Below are positions 11,749 through 22,433 of a stretch of 64,000 nt of DNA, piece after piece (position 1 is the first letter of the stretch; every line of letters starts with the position of its first letter). The notes under the pieces are model-generated. The model searched no databases and was not told the origin of the DNA. It was given only the letters and a program-made list of their open reading frames with translations. This DNA comes from Terebella lapidaria (taxonomy: Eukaryota; Annelida; Polychaeta; Terebellida; Terebellidae), in contig OX424567.1 in the NCBI GenBank assembly GCA_949152475.1, forward strand, positions 31,707,402-31,771,401, given 5' to 3'. A program made the position numbers and the translations under genes.

Positions 11749-12419
11749 AAATTCCGACTAAATGACTTTTTCTGTTTCTGAGTGTTTTTTTGTATTAATT
11801 CTGATATGTTTTCCACAGTCACCCTTTTATCTAATTATATTGTTTCGCGATATTAAATCAAAATCAAGCCTGAAGCAGAAAACACAAAGAATCCACTACT
11901 TGGTGCCTTTATCACTGTTTATGGAGTTTGAAAAAAAAAACGTTTCATGAAAAGGCATGAGTGGAATATTTCAGTGTGTCTTCGGATGAATTATTTGATC
12001 CAGCTACAATTTTCATTGCAAAATGTTGTATTTTACGTTTGTTTCTGGCATCATCAAAATCTGATTGCATCCTACACGTACGTTTAATTTCCGAAATTTC
12101 AAAAGGCAATAACAGCGTCAATACTGTATGGAGTATCTTGAAACTTGTTATACCCATTGATAGTATTGACCTCTATGAATTGTAGTACAAAGGTCAAAGA
12201 TCAAGGTCAAAGTCATCGAAATCCCAGAAAAACACCTGTCCAGTAATAACATTTGCTTGAATCGTCGGAATCTCATCGATTTTGAACCACTTCATTCGGA
12301 AGCGGCAAAACAATCAAATGTGTATGTCATTTCCAGATAATAACATTACTATGACCTTGACCTTTCACATTGAGATGAAAGTTTGCGAATTCGTCAACTG
12401 CCGGGCCTATGGCCCCTCG

Positions 12420-13456
12420 TAATTGTATGTCCATCAGTAAGATGTCTGTTAGCACGATAGCGACCACAATTCTGGAGATATTTTCACGAAAATTTACACG
12501 GTTATTCTTTATGTTAAAGACTAGAAATGGTTCAATTTTCGTGAAAATCGGTTGAGTGAAGACGTTACAAAAATATCTAAAAAATTCCTCACGCTGCCGC
12601 CACAGTAGCCACACCAATGCCCAGCCATAGGATATACCAGCATTTATTCTGAGCGCGGTCTCTCGTACGCTATATACTTCACGCGCAGTAACTACAAGTG
12701 ACAGATTGGCTCAGGCAGTAAAGGCGTTAGGTGTTGGTGCGCGGGGTGACGGGTTCGATTCCTATTGTCTCTTTTTTTTTTTAAATTCCGACTAAATGAC
12801 TTTTTCTGTTTCTGAGTGTTTTTTTTGTATTAATTCTGATATGTTTTCCACAGTCACCCTTTTATCTAATTCTATTGTTTCGCGATATTAAATCAAAATC
12901 AAGCCTGAAGCAGAAAACACAAAGAATCCACTGCTTGGTGCCTTTATCACTGTTTATGGAGTTTGAAAAAAAAAACGTTTCATGAATATGCATGAGTGGA
13001 ATATTTCAGTGTGTCTTCGAATGAATTATTTGATCCAGCTACAATTTTCATTGCAAAATGTTGTATTTTACGTTTGTTTCTGGCATCATCAAAATCTGAT
13101 TGCATCCTACACGTACGTTTAATTTCCGAAATTTCAAAAGGCAATAACAGCGTCAATACTGTATGGAGTATCTTGAAACTTGTTATACCCATTGATAGTA
13201 TTGACCTCTACGAATTGTAGTACAAAGGTCAAAGATCAAGGTCAAATTCATCGAAATCCCAGAAAAAACACCTGTCCAGTAATAACATTTGCTTGAATCG
13301 TCGGAGTCTCATCGATTTTGAACCACTTCATTCGGAAGCGGCAAAACAATCAAATGTGTATGTCATTTCCAGATAATAACATTACTATGACCTTGACCTT
13401 TCACATTGAGATGAAAGTTTGCGAATTCGTCAACTGCCGGGCCTATGGCCCCTCGT
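12420..13456 (+). mobile_element. 1036-bp unit, copy 2
   Basis: This is a direct tandem copy of 11385-12419, nearly identical to it and with the same 3' terminator. Its final CTCG is followed by the satellite's own TTTGTTTGTCTG run, which is the right-hand border of the composite insertion. Confidence 0.7.
12700..12769 (+). ncRNA. tRNA-like / SINE-head segment, copy 2
   Basis: This has the same 70-nt structure as 11665-11734, with A box TGGCTCAGGCAG (one more change), an intact B box GGTTCGATTCC and the T-run after a TC. Length and both boxes are conserved between copies. Confidence 0.55.
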
Positions 13457-14360
13457 TTGTTTGTCTGTCTGTCTGTCTGTCTGTTTGCACGATACAGGCC
13501 ACAGTTTTAGTGCGAGCATCACGAAATTTTTCTGATAGGTAGGTATTCACCCAGGAAGGACACCGAAAGTTTTTGAAGAAAATCGGTTTATTGATGACGT
13601 CATCAAAAATTCTTGAAAACTCGAAAAATCCCTATCTTTAACATGGGGCGATTTTTCAAAAATTCATAACTCGTTTAATTTTTATTGAATTCTCTTGAAA
13701 TTTTAGTCACATGTGTAGAATGACAACCTCTACAGACATTGCAAGTTTGATCCGGATCGGATCCGGATTCCGGATTCTACGGATACATTTCATTTTCTTC
13801 TGGATCCAATTTTAAAAAAATCATTGGATATTGAATTTTGAAGCTGTTTATGTAGAAAAATGCAGTGTTATTTCTAGTTTAAGGTGCACTTTTTATTTTC
13901 AAAATAACTTGAAAACTCGCTGAGATATTAAGACTTAAAGAGACCTGGGGTAAAACTGTTGGTCAGCCCGTTCACAATTCAATATGATGTGGAAACGATT
14001 ACCCCCTGTGCACACGTACCGTCTCTAATATCAACACTCGGTAGCGTAGTAATACAATATACCTTGTATGCATCTGAATACTGGTCTAAAGCAACATTTC
14101 TGTGGTTTTCCAACTCAGTGATGCACAAGTGATGTAACAAAGCCTAAAACCCTTGTCTAAATACAATCTGTGGCAAGCGAGGGGATCTTTTATATCAGCA
14201 CTATCGGGGGTGACGAAAACGCGTAGGGAGCACCATTCATCTAAAAACCAAAGATCCTGTACATGAAACGGATATACGCAGGGTCTCTTCTACTTGCGGA
14301 GCTTTATTAGTTGACGAATTGAAAATTCGACAACTATGTTGGTCAGTTCCGTTTGTTTGT
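13457..14360 (+). repeat. Satellite block 2
   Basis: This is the remainder of the monomer that began at 9009 and the first 52 bp of the monomer at 14309. It lies between the composite insertion and the first 2.68-kb element. It has no other feature. Confidence 0.95.
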
Positions 14361-14361
14361 T

Positions 14362-14391
14362 ACTTGGCGAAATCTTCGATTTTCGCCAAGT
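14362..14391. other. 5' terminal dyad of the ACTTGGCG family
   Basis: The arms ACTTGGCGAAA and TTTCGCCAAGT are separated by 8 bp. The same dyad occurs at 17948-17977 and 22435-22464, and a decayed version at 59214. The arm reappears, inverted and slightly changed, 27-39 bp from the 3' end of the element. Confidence 0.8.
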
Positions 14392-14714
14392 ATGTTGGTC
14401 ACTCGCGGATGTTTGTTTGTTTGTATGTTTGTTCGCGCTCTAGCGGCCACAGTTTTCACGCTAGCATCTCGAAACTTTTTTGAGGGATAGGTATTCGCCC
14501 AAGGACGGGACCGCACGTTTTTGGAAATAATCGGTTTATTGATGACGTCACTAAAAATTCTTGAAAACTCGAAAAATCCCTATCTCTCATCATTGGCGAA
14601 TTTTCAAAAATTCACACAGCAGTCAAATTTGTAACCATATTTCTGAAATTTAGCACACTGTTATACGTTTATATTATCCATCAAACTGCGAAGTTTCACT
14701 TGAATCAATCGAAC

Positions 14715-16880
14715 GTCAATGACGTCACGACGTAAAACGTCAATTTTCAAAAATGGGCTATATATCGGAAACTATTCGTCGTACAGAGAAGCGGTTTGCA
14801 CCACTGGAAAGCTCGTTGAATTCTGGTTTAAGAGGGTACTATCCGATACTTTGCCGCCCTGATAGATTTTCCGCTATGACGTCATAAACGTAAGGCCTGT
14901 CATTCAAAACTTTGGACTTTTCAGCAAACATTCAAACATCCACAGGGCACTCAAATTTGAAGGTTTTGAATTGTAATTATGAGAACCTATTTGAAACATT
15001 AATATACAGCCACATACCAAGTTCCAACGCGCTACGTTCAACGTCAATGACGTCATGACGTAAAACGTCAATTTTGAAAATGGAGCTATATCTCGGAAAC
15101 TATTCGTCGTACAGAGAAGCGAATTGCACCACTGGAAAGCTCGTTGAATTCTGGTTTAGGAGGGTACTGTACGATACTTTTCCGTCATGATAGATTTTCC
15201 GCTATGACGTCATAAACGTAAGGCCTGTCATACAAAATTTTCGACTTTTCAGCAAACATTCAAACATCCACAATGCACTCAAATTTGAACGTTTTGAACT
15301 GTAATTATGAGAACCTATGTGAAATATTATTATACAGCCCTATACCAAGTTTCAACGCGCTACGCTCAACGTCAATGACGTCATGACGTAAAACGTCAAT
15401 TTTGCAAATGGGGCTATATCTCGGAAAATATTTGTCGTACAGAGAAGCGGATTGTACCACTGGAAAGCTCATTGAATTCTTGTTTAAAAGGATACTATCT
15501 GATACTTTGCCGCCCTGATAGATTTTCCGCTATGACGTCATAAACGTAAGGCCTGTCATACAAAATTTTCGACTTTTCAGCAAACATTCAAACATCCACA
15601 GTGCTCTCAAATTTGAAGGTTTTGAGCTGTAATTATGAGAACCTATGTGACACATTAATATACAGCAACACACCAAGTTTCAACGCGCTACGTTCAACGT
15701 CAATGACGTCATGACGTAAAACGTCAATTTTAAAAATGGAGCTATATCTCGGAAACTATTTGTCGTACAGAGAAGTGGATTGCACCACTGGAAAGCTCGT
15801 TGAATTCTGGTTTAAGAGGGTACTATCCGATACTTTGCCGCCATGATAGATTTTCCGCTATGACGTCATAAACGTAAAGCCTGTCATACAAAGTTTTCGA
15901 CTTTTCAGCAAACATTCAAACATCTACAGTGTACTCAAAGTTCATGGTTTTGAACTGTAATTATGAGAACCTATGAGAAATTTTATTATACAGCCATATA
16001 CCAAGTTTCAACGCGTTACGTTCAACGTTAATGACGTCATGACGTAAAACGTCAATTTTGAAAATGGGGCTATATCTCGGAAACTATCCGTCATACAGAG
16101 AAGCGGATTGTACCACTGGAAAGCTCATTGAATTCTTGTTTAAGAGGATACTATCTGATACTTTGCCGCCCTGATAGATTTTCCGCTATGACGTCATAAA
16201 CGTAAGGCCTGTCATACAAAATTTTCGACTTTTCAGCAAACATTCAAACACCCACAGTGCACTCAAATTTGAAGGTTTTGAACTGTAATTATGAGAACCT
16301 ATGTAAAATATTAATATACAGCCATATGCCAAGTTTCAATGCGCTACGTTCAACGTGAATGACGTCATGACGTAAAACGTCAATTTTAAAAATGGGCTAT
16401 ATTTCTGAAAGTATTTGTCGCACAGAGAAGCGAATTGCACCACTGGAAAGCTCGTTGAATTCTGGTTTAGGAGGGCACTGTCCGATACTTTTCCGCCATG
16501 ACAGATTTTCCGCTATGACGTCATAAACGTAAGGCCTGTCATACAAGTTTTTCGACTTTTCAACAAACTTTCAAATATCCACAGGGCACTCAAATTTAAA
16601 GGTATTGAACTGTAATTATGAGAACCTGTGTGGAATACTGATATACAGCCATATACCAAGTTTCAACGTGCTACGTTCAACGTCAATGACGTCATGACGT
16701 AAAACGTCAATTTAAAAAAAGGGCTATATATCTGAAAGTATTTGTCGCACAGAGAAGCGGATGTGCACTCAAATTTGAAGTTATTAGACTGTAATTATGG
16801 GAACCTATGTCGTATATTAATACCCATCCATGTACCGAGTTTAAACACGTTACATTCAACAACAATGACGTCATGACGTC
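14715..16880 (+). repeat. 328-bp internal tandem repeat, copy 1
   Basis: The word GACGTCA recurs at 14721, 15049, 15377, 15705, 16033, 16361 and 16688, giving a period of 328 (once 327), and then at 16867 after a shortened unit. Each full unit carries two TGACGTCA-type sites. One is in ATGACGTCATGACGT. The other, in TATGACGTCATAAACGT, lies about 150 bp further on. Units differ from each other by about 5-10%, so this tandem is older than the satellite homogenisation. Confidence 0.9.
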
Positions 16881-17011
16881 AAACGTCCATTTTCGAAATA
16901 GGATTGTATCTGGGTAAGTATTAATCCTTAATGAAATGGATTACACCGTCGGAAACCTCATTCAATTATGCTTAAAGTAGGCCACGCATGTAGAAAAAGA
17001 TTTCGACAAGT

Positions 17012-17037
17012 TTGGCCTTTAGGCCAATGGTATCTCG
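17012..17037 (+). other. 3' terminator of the ACTTGGCG family
   Basis: The TTGGCC-TTTA-GGCCAA hairpin is followed by TGGTATCTCG. The same module ends the copies at 20598-20623 and 25085-25110 and the old copy near 60221-60246. It shares the GGCC stem and CTCG end with the AGTTGACG family. Confidence 0.75.
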
Positions 17038-17038
17038 T

Positions 17039-17946
17039 TTGTTTGTTTGTCTGTCTGTCTGTCTGTCTGTTTGCACGATACAGGCCACAGTTTTAGTGCG
17101 AGCATCACGAAATTTTTCTGATAGGTAGGTATTCACCCAGGAAGGACACCGAAAGTTTTTGAAGAAAATCGGTTTATTGATGACGTCATCAAAAATTCTT
17201 GAAAACTCGAAAAATCCCTATCTTTAACATGGGGCGATTTTTCAAAAATTCATAACTCGTTTAATTTTTATTGAATTCTCTTGAAATTTTAGTCACATGT
17301 GTAGAATGACAACCTCTACAGACATTGCAAGTTTGATCCGGATCGGATCCGGATTCCGGATTCTACGGATACATTTCATTTTCTTCTGGATCCAATTTTA
17401 AAAAAATCATTGGATATTGAATTTTGAAGCTGTTTATGTAGAAAAATGCAGTGTTATTTCTAGTTTAAGGTGCACTTTTTATTTTCAAAATAACTTGAAA
17501 ACTCGCTGAGATATTAAGACTTAAAGAGACCTGGGGTAAAACTGTTGGTCAGCCCGTTCACAATTCAATATGATGTGGAAACGATTACCCCCTGTGCACA
17601 CGTACCGTCTCTAATATCAACACTCGGTAGCGTAGTAATACAATATACCTTGTATGCATCTGAATACTGGTCTAAAGCAACATTTCTGTGGTTTTCCAAC
17701 TCAGTGATGCACAAGTGATGTAACAAAGCCTAAAACCCTTGTCTAAATACAATCTGTGGCAAGCGAGGGGATCTTTTATATCAGCACTATCGGGGGTGAC
17801 GAAAACGCGTAGGGAGCACCATTCATCTAAAAACCAAAGATCCTGTACATGAAACGGATATACGCAGGGTCTCTTCTACTTGCGGAGCTTTATTAGTTGA
17901 CGAATTGAAAATTCGACAACTATGTTGGTCAGTTCCGTTTGTTTGT
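17039..17946 (+). repeat. Satellite block 3 (one monomer between inserts)
   Basis: This is the rest of the monomer begun at 14309 and the first 52 bp of the next, at 17895. It separates the first two 2.68-kb elements. Element plus monomer forms a 3586-bp higher-order unit. Confidence 0.95.
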
Positions 17947-20624
17947 TACTTGGCGAAATCTTCGATTTTCGCCAAGTATGTTGGTCACTCGCGGATGTTT
18001 GTTTGTTTGTATGTTTGTTCGCGCTCTAGCGGCCACAGTTTTCACGCTAGCATCTCGAAACTTTTTTGAGGGATAGGTATTCGCCCAAGGACGGGACCGC
18101 ACGTTTTTGGAAATAATCGGTTTATTGATGACGTCACTAAAAATTCTTGAAAACTCGAAAAATCCCTATCTCTCATCATTGGCGAATTTTCAAAAATTCA
18201 CACAGCAGTCAAATTTGTAACCATATTTCTGAAATTTAGCACACTGTTATACGTTTATATTATCCATCAAACTGCGAAGTTTCACTTGAATCAATCGAAC
18301 GTCAATGACGTCACGACGTAAAACGTCAATTTTCAAAAATGGGCTATATATCGGAAACTATTCGTCGTACAGAGAAGCGGTTTGCACCACTGGAAAGCTC
18401 GTTGAATTCTGGTTTAAGAGGGTACTATCCGATACTTTGCCGCCCTGATAGATTTTCCGCTATGACGTCATAAACGTAAGGCCTGTCATTCAAAACTTTG
18501 GACTTTTCAGCAAACATTCAAACATCCACAGGGCACTCAAATTTGAAGGTTTTGAATTGTAATTATGAGAACCTATTTGAAACATTAATATACAGCCACA
18601 TACCAAGTTCCAACGCGCTACGTTCAACGTCAATGACGTCATGACGTAAAACGTCAATTTTGAAAATGGAGCTATATCTCGGAAACTATTCGTCGTACAG
18701 AGAAGCGAATTGCACCACTGGAAAGCTCGTTGAATTCTGGTTTAGGAGGGTACTGTACGATACTTTTCCGTCATGATAGATTTTCCGCTATGACGTCATA
18801 AACGTAAGGCCTGTCATACAAAATTTTCGACTTTTCAGCAAACATTCAAACATCCACAATGCACTCAAATTTGAACGTTTTGAACTGTAATTATGAGAAC
18901 CTATGTGAAATATTATTATACAGCCCTATACCAAGTTTCAACGCGCTACGCTCAACGTCAATGACGTCATGACGTAAAACGTCAATTTTGCAAATGGGGC
19001 TATATCTCGGAAAATATTTGTCGTACAGAGAAGCGGATTGTACCACTGGAAAGCTCATTGAATTCTTGTTTAAAAGGATACTATCTGATACTTTGCCGCC
19101 CTGATAGATTTTCCGCTATGACGTCATAAACGTAAGGCCTGTCATACAAAATTTTCGACTTTTCAGCAAACATTCAAACATCCACAGTGCTCTCAAATTT
19201 GAAGGTTTTGAGCTGTAATTATGAGAACCTATGTGACACATTAATATACAGCAACACACCAAGTTTCAACGCGCTACGTTCAACGTCAATGACGTCATGA
19301 CGTAAAACGTCAATTTTAAAAATGGAGCTATATCTCGGAAACTATTTGTCGTACAGAGAAGTGGATTGCACCACTGGAAAGCTCGTTGAATTCTGGTTTA
19401 AGAGGGTACTATCCGATACTTTGCCGCCATGATAGATTTTCCGCTATGACGTCATAAACGTAAAGCCTGTCATACAAAGTTTTCGACTTTTCAGCAAACA
19501 TTCAAACATCTACAGTGTACTCAAAGTTCATGGTTTTGAACTGTAATTATGAGAACCTATGAGAAATTTTATTATACAGCCATATACCAAGTTTCAACGC
19601 GTTACGTTCAACGTTAATGACGTCATGACGTAAAACGTCAATTTTGAAAATGGGGCTATATCTCGGAAACTATCCGTCATACAGAGAAGCGGATTGTACC
19701 ACTGGAAAGCTCATTGAATTCTTGTTTAAGAGGATACTATCTGATACTTTGCCGCCCTGATAGATTTTCCGCTATGACGTCATAAACGTAAGGCCTGTCA
19801 TACAAAATTTTCGACTTTTCAGCAAACATTCAAACACCCACAGTGCACTCAAATTTGAAGGTTTTGAACTGTAATTATGAGAACCTATGTAAAATATTAA
19901 TATACAGCCATATGCCAAGTTTCAATGCGCTACGTTCAACGTGAATGACGTCATGACGTAAAACGTCAATTTTAAAAATGGGCTATATTTCTGAAAGTAT
20001 TTGTCGCACAGAGAAGCGAATTGCACCACTGGAAAGCTCGTTGAATTCTGGTTTAGGAGGGCACTGTCCGATACTTTTCCGCCATGACAGATTTTCCGCT
20101 ATGACGTCATAAACGTAAGGCCTGTCATACAAGTTTTTCGACTTTTCAACAAACTTTCAAATATCCACAGGGCACTCAAATTTAAAGGTATTGAACTGTA
20201 ATTATGAGAACCTGTGTGGAATACTGATATACAGCCATATACCAAGTTTCAACGTGCTACGTTCAACGTCAATGACGTCATGACGTAAAACGTCAATTTA
20301 AAAAAAGGGCTATATATCTGAAAGTATTTGTCGCACAGAGAAGCGGATGTGCACTCAAATTTGAAGTTATTAGACTGTAATTATGGGAACCTATGTCGTA
20401 TATTAATACCCATCCATGTACCGAGTTTAAACACGTTACATTCAACAACAATGACGTCATGACGTCAAACGTCCATTTTCGAAATAGGATTGTATCTGGG
20501 TAAGTATTAATCCTTAATGAAATGGATTACACCGTCGGAAACCTCATTCAATTATGCTTAAAGTAGGCCACGCATGTAGAAAAAGATTTCGACAAGTTTG
20601 GCCTTTAGGCCAATGGTATCTCGT
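17947..20624 (+). mobile_element. 2.68-kb ACTTGGCG element, copy 2
   Basis: Its length equals copy 1 and I saw no difference from it on reading through. It sits at the same TTTG unit of its monomer, exactly 3586 bp downstream. Identical sequence and identical insertion point mean it arose by duplication of an insert-bearing monomer, not by a new insertion. Confidence 0.82.
18301..20466 (+). repeat. 328-bp internal tandem repeat, copy 2
   Basis: This is the same seven-fold 328-bp tandem with a shortened last unit as at 14715-16880, displaced by 3586 bp. Confidence 0.9.
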
Positions 20625-21537
20625 TTGTTTGTTTGTCTGTCTGTCTGTCTGTCTGTTTGCACGATACAGGCCACAGTTTTAGTGCGAGCATCACGAAATT
20701 TTTCTGATAGGTAGGTATTCACCCAGGAAGGACACCGAAAGTTTTTGAAGAAAATCGGTTTATTGATGACGTCATCAAAAATTCTTGAAAACTCGAAAAA
20801 TCCCTATCTTTAACATGGGGCGATTTTTCAAAAATTCATAACTCGTTTAATTTTTATTGAATTCTCTTGAAATTTTAGTCACATGTGTAGAATGACAACC
20901 TCTACAGACATTGCAAGTTTGATCCGGATCGGATCCGGATTCCGGATTCTACGGATACATTTCATTTTCTTCTGGATCCAATTTTAAAAAAATCATTGGA
21001 TATTGAATTTTGAAGCTGTTTATGTAGAAAAATGCAGTGTTATTTCTAGTTTAAGGTGCACTTTTTATTTTCAAAATAACTTGAAAACTCGCTGAGATAT
21101 TAAGACTTAAAGAGACCTGGGGTAAAACTGTTGGTCAGCCCGTTCACAATTCAATATGATGTGGAAACGATTACCCCCTGTGCACACGTACCGTCTCTAA
21201 TATCAACACTCGGTAGCGTAGTAATACAATATACCTTGTATGCATCTGAATACTGGTCTAAAGCAACATTTCTGTGGTTTTCCAACTCAGTGATGCACAA
21301 GTGATGTAACAAAGCCTAAAACCCTTGTCTAAATACAATCTGTGGCAAGCGAGGGGATCTTTTATATCAGCACTATCGGGGGTGACGAAAACGCGTAGGG
21401 AGCACCATTCATCTAAAAACCAAAGATCCTGTACATGAAACGGATATACGCAGGGTCTCTTCTACTTGCGGAGCTTTATTAGTTGACGAATTGAAAATTC
21501 GACAACTATGTTGGTCAGTTCCGTTTGTTTGTTTGTT

Positions 21538-21568
<31 letters not shown>

Positions 21569-22433
21569 TTGCACGATACAGGCCACAGTTTTAGTGCGAG
21601 CATCACGAAATTTTTCTGATAGGTAGGTATTCACCCAGGAAGGACACCGAAAGTTTTTGAAGAAAATCGGTTTATTGATGACGTCATCAAAAATTCTTGA
21701 AAACTCGAAAAATCCCTATCTTTAACATGGGGCGATTTTTCAAAAATTCATAACTCGTTTAATTTTTATTGAATTCTCTTGAAATTTTAGTCACATGTGT
21801 AGAATGACAACCTCTACAGACATTGCAAGTTTGATCCGGATCGGATCCGGATTCCGGATTCTACGGATACATTTCATTTTCTTCTGGATCCAATTTTAAA
21901 AAAATCATTGGATATTGAATTTTGAAGCTGTTTATGTAGAAAAATGCAGTGTTATTTCTAGTTTAAGGTGCACTTTTTATTTTCAAAATAACTTGAAAAC
22001 TCGCTGAGATATTAAGACTTAAAGAGACCTGGGGTAAAACTGTTGGTCAGCCCGTTCACAATTCAATATGATGTGGAAACGATTACCCCCTGTGCACACG
22101 TACCGTCTCTAATATCAACACTCGGTAGCGTAGTAATACAATATACCTTGTATGCATCTGAATACTGGTCTAAAGCAACATTTCTGTGGTTTTCCAACTC
22201 AGTGATGCACAAGTGATGTAACAAAGCCTAAAACCCTTGTCTAAATACAATCTGTGGCAAGCGAGGGGATCTTTTATATCAGCACTATCGGGGGTGACGA
22301 AAACGCCATTCATCTAAAAACCAAAGATCCTGTACATGAAACGGATATACGCAGGGTCTCTTCTACTTGCGGAGCTTTATTAGTTGACGAATTGAAAATT
22401 CGACAACTATGTTGGTCAGTTCCGTTTGTTTGT
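20625..22433 (+). repeat. Satellite block 4 (contains monomer with 11-bp deletion)
   Basis: The block includes the complete monomer at 21481-22381, which is 901 bp long. It has one extra TCTG unit and lacks 11 bp near 22305 (GTAGGGAGCAC in other monomers). This is the only monomer with that deletion, and it is a useful marker of array position. Confidence 0.95.

Larger units (their letters stand above)
11385..12419 (+). mobile_element. 1035-bp unit, copy 1 (contains tRNA-like segment)
   Basis: The unit begins directly after the CTCG of the preceding element with TAATTGTATGTC..., which looks like a decayed TTTG/TCTG microsatellite. Then GCACGATAGCGACCACAATT follows, a relative of the body start in the satellite and inserts. 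It lacks the 5' dyad. The middle holds a tRNA-like segment (11665-11734) and a T-run. The last 350 bp are clearly related to the AGGTCA element body and end in the same 3' terminator. Short open frames occur on both strands but match nothing I recognise. Confidence 0.7.
9065..13456 (+). mobile_element. 4.39-kb composite Helentron-like insertion
   Basis: The insert starts T|AGTTGACGAATT and ends CCCCTCG|T inside the TTTG run of the monomer at 9009. Removing it restores (TTTG)5(TCTG)5 and a 908-bp monomer. It contains one 2.3-kb AGGTCA-rich element (9065-11384) followed by two head-to-tail units of about 1036 bp (11385-12419 and 12420-13455). Each part ends in the same 3' terminator: AATTCGTCAACT, a GGGCC-TAT-GGCCC hairpin and CTCG. 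There are three terminators but one 5' end. A rolling-circle copy that ran past two terminators would give this structure. Insertion followed by tandem duplication of the 3' part is the alternative. I see no Rep/helicase coding sequence, so it is non-autonomous. Confidence 0.8.
14361..17038 (+). mobile_element. 2.68-kb Helentron-like element (ACTTGGCG family), copy 1
   Basis: The 5' end is an 11-bp dyad at 14362-14391 (ACTTGGCGAAA ... TTTCGCCAAGT). The spacer ATGTTGGTCACTCGCGGATG, a TTTG run, and a body opening with CGGCCACAGTTTT follow. The first 230 bp of the body resemble the satellite monomer. The core is a tandem of 328-bp units. The 3' end has an imperfect copy of the dyad arm (GATTTCGACAAGT, 16999-17011), a TTGGCC-TTTA-GGCCAA hairpin at 17012-17027 and CTCG. 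It sits between T and T in the monomer's TTTG run, and removal from T to T restores (TTTG)5. I see no transposase sequence, so it is a non-autonomous HINE-like element. Confidence 0.82.

Noticed and set aside
14361-17038. LTR element or classical TIR transposon
   Set aside because: No long direct repeats at the ends, no terminal inverted repeats with target duplication, and the 3' hairpin with T-T insertion fits Helentrons better.
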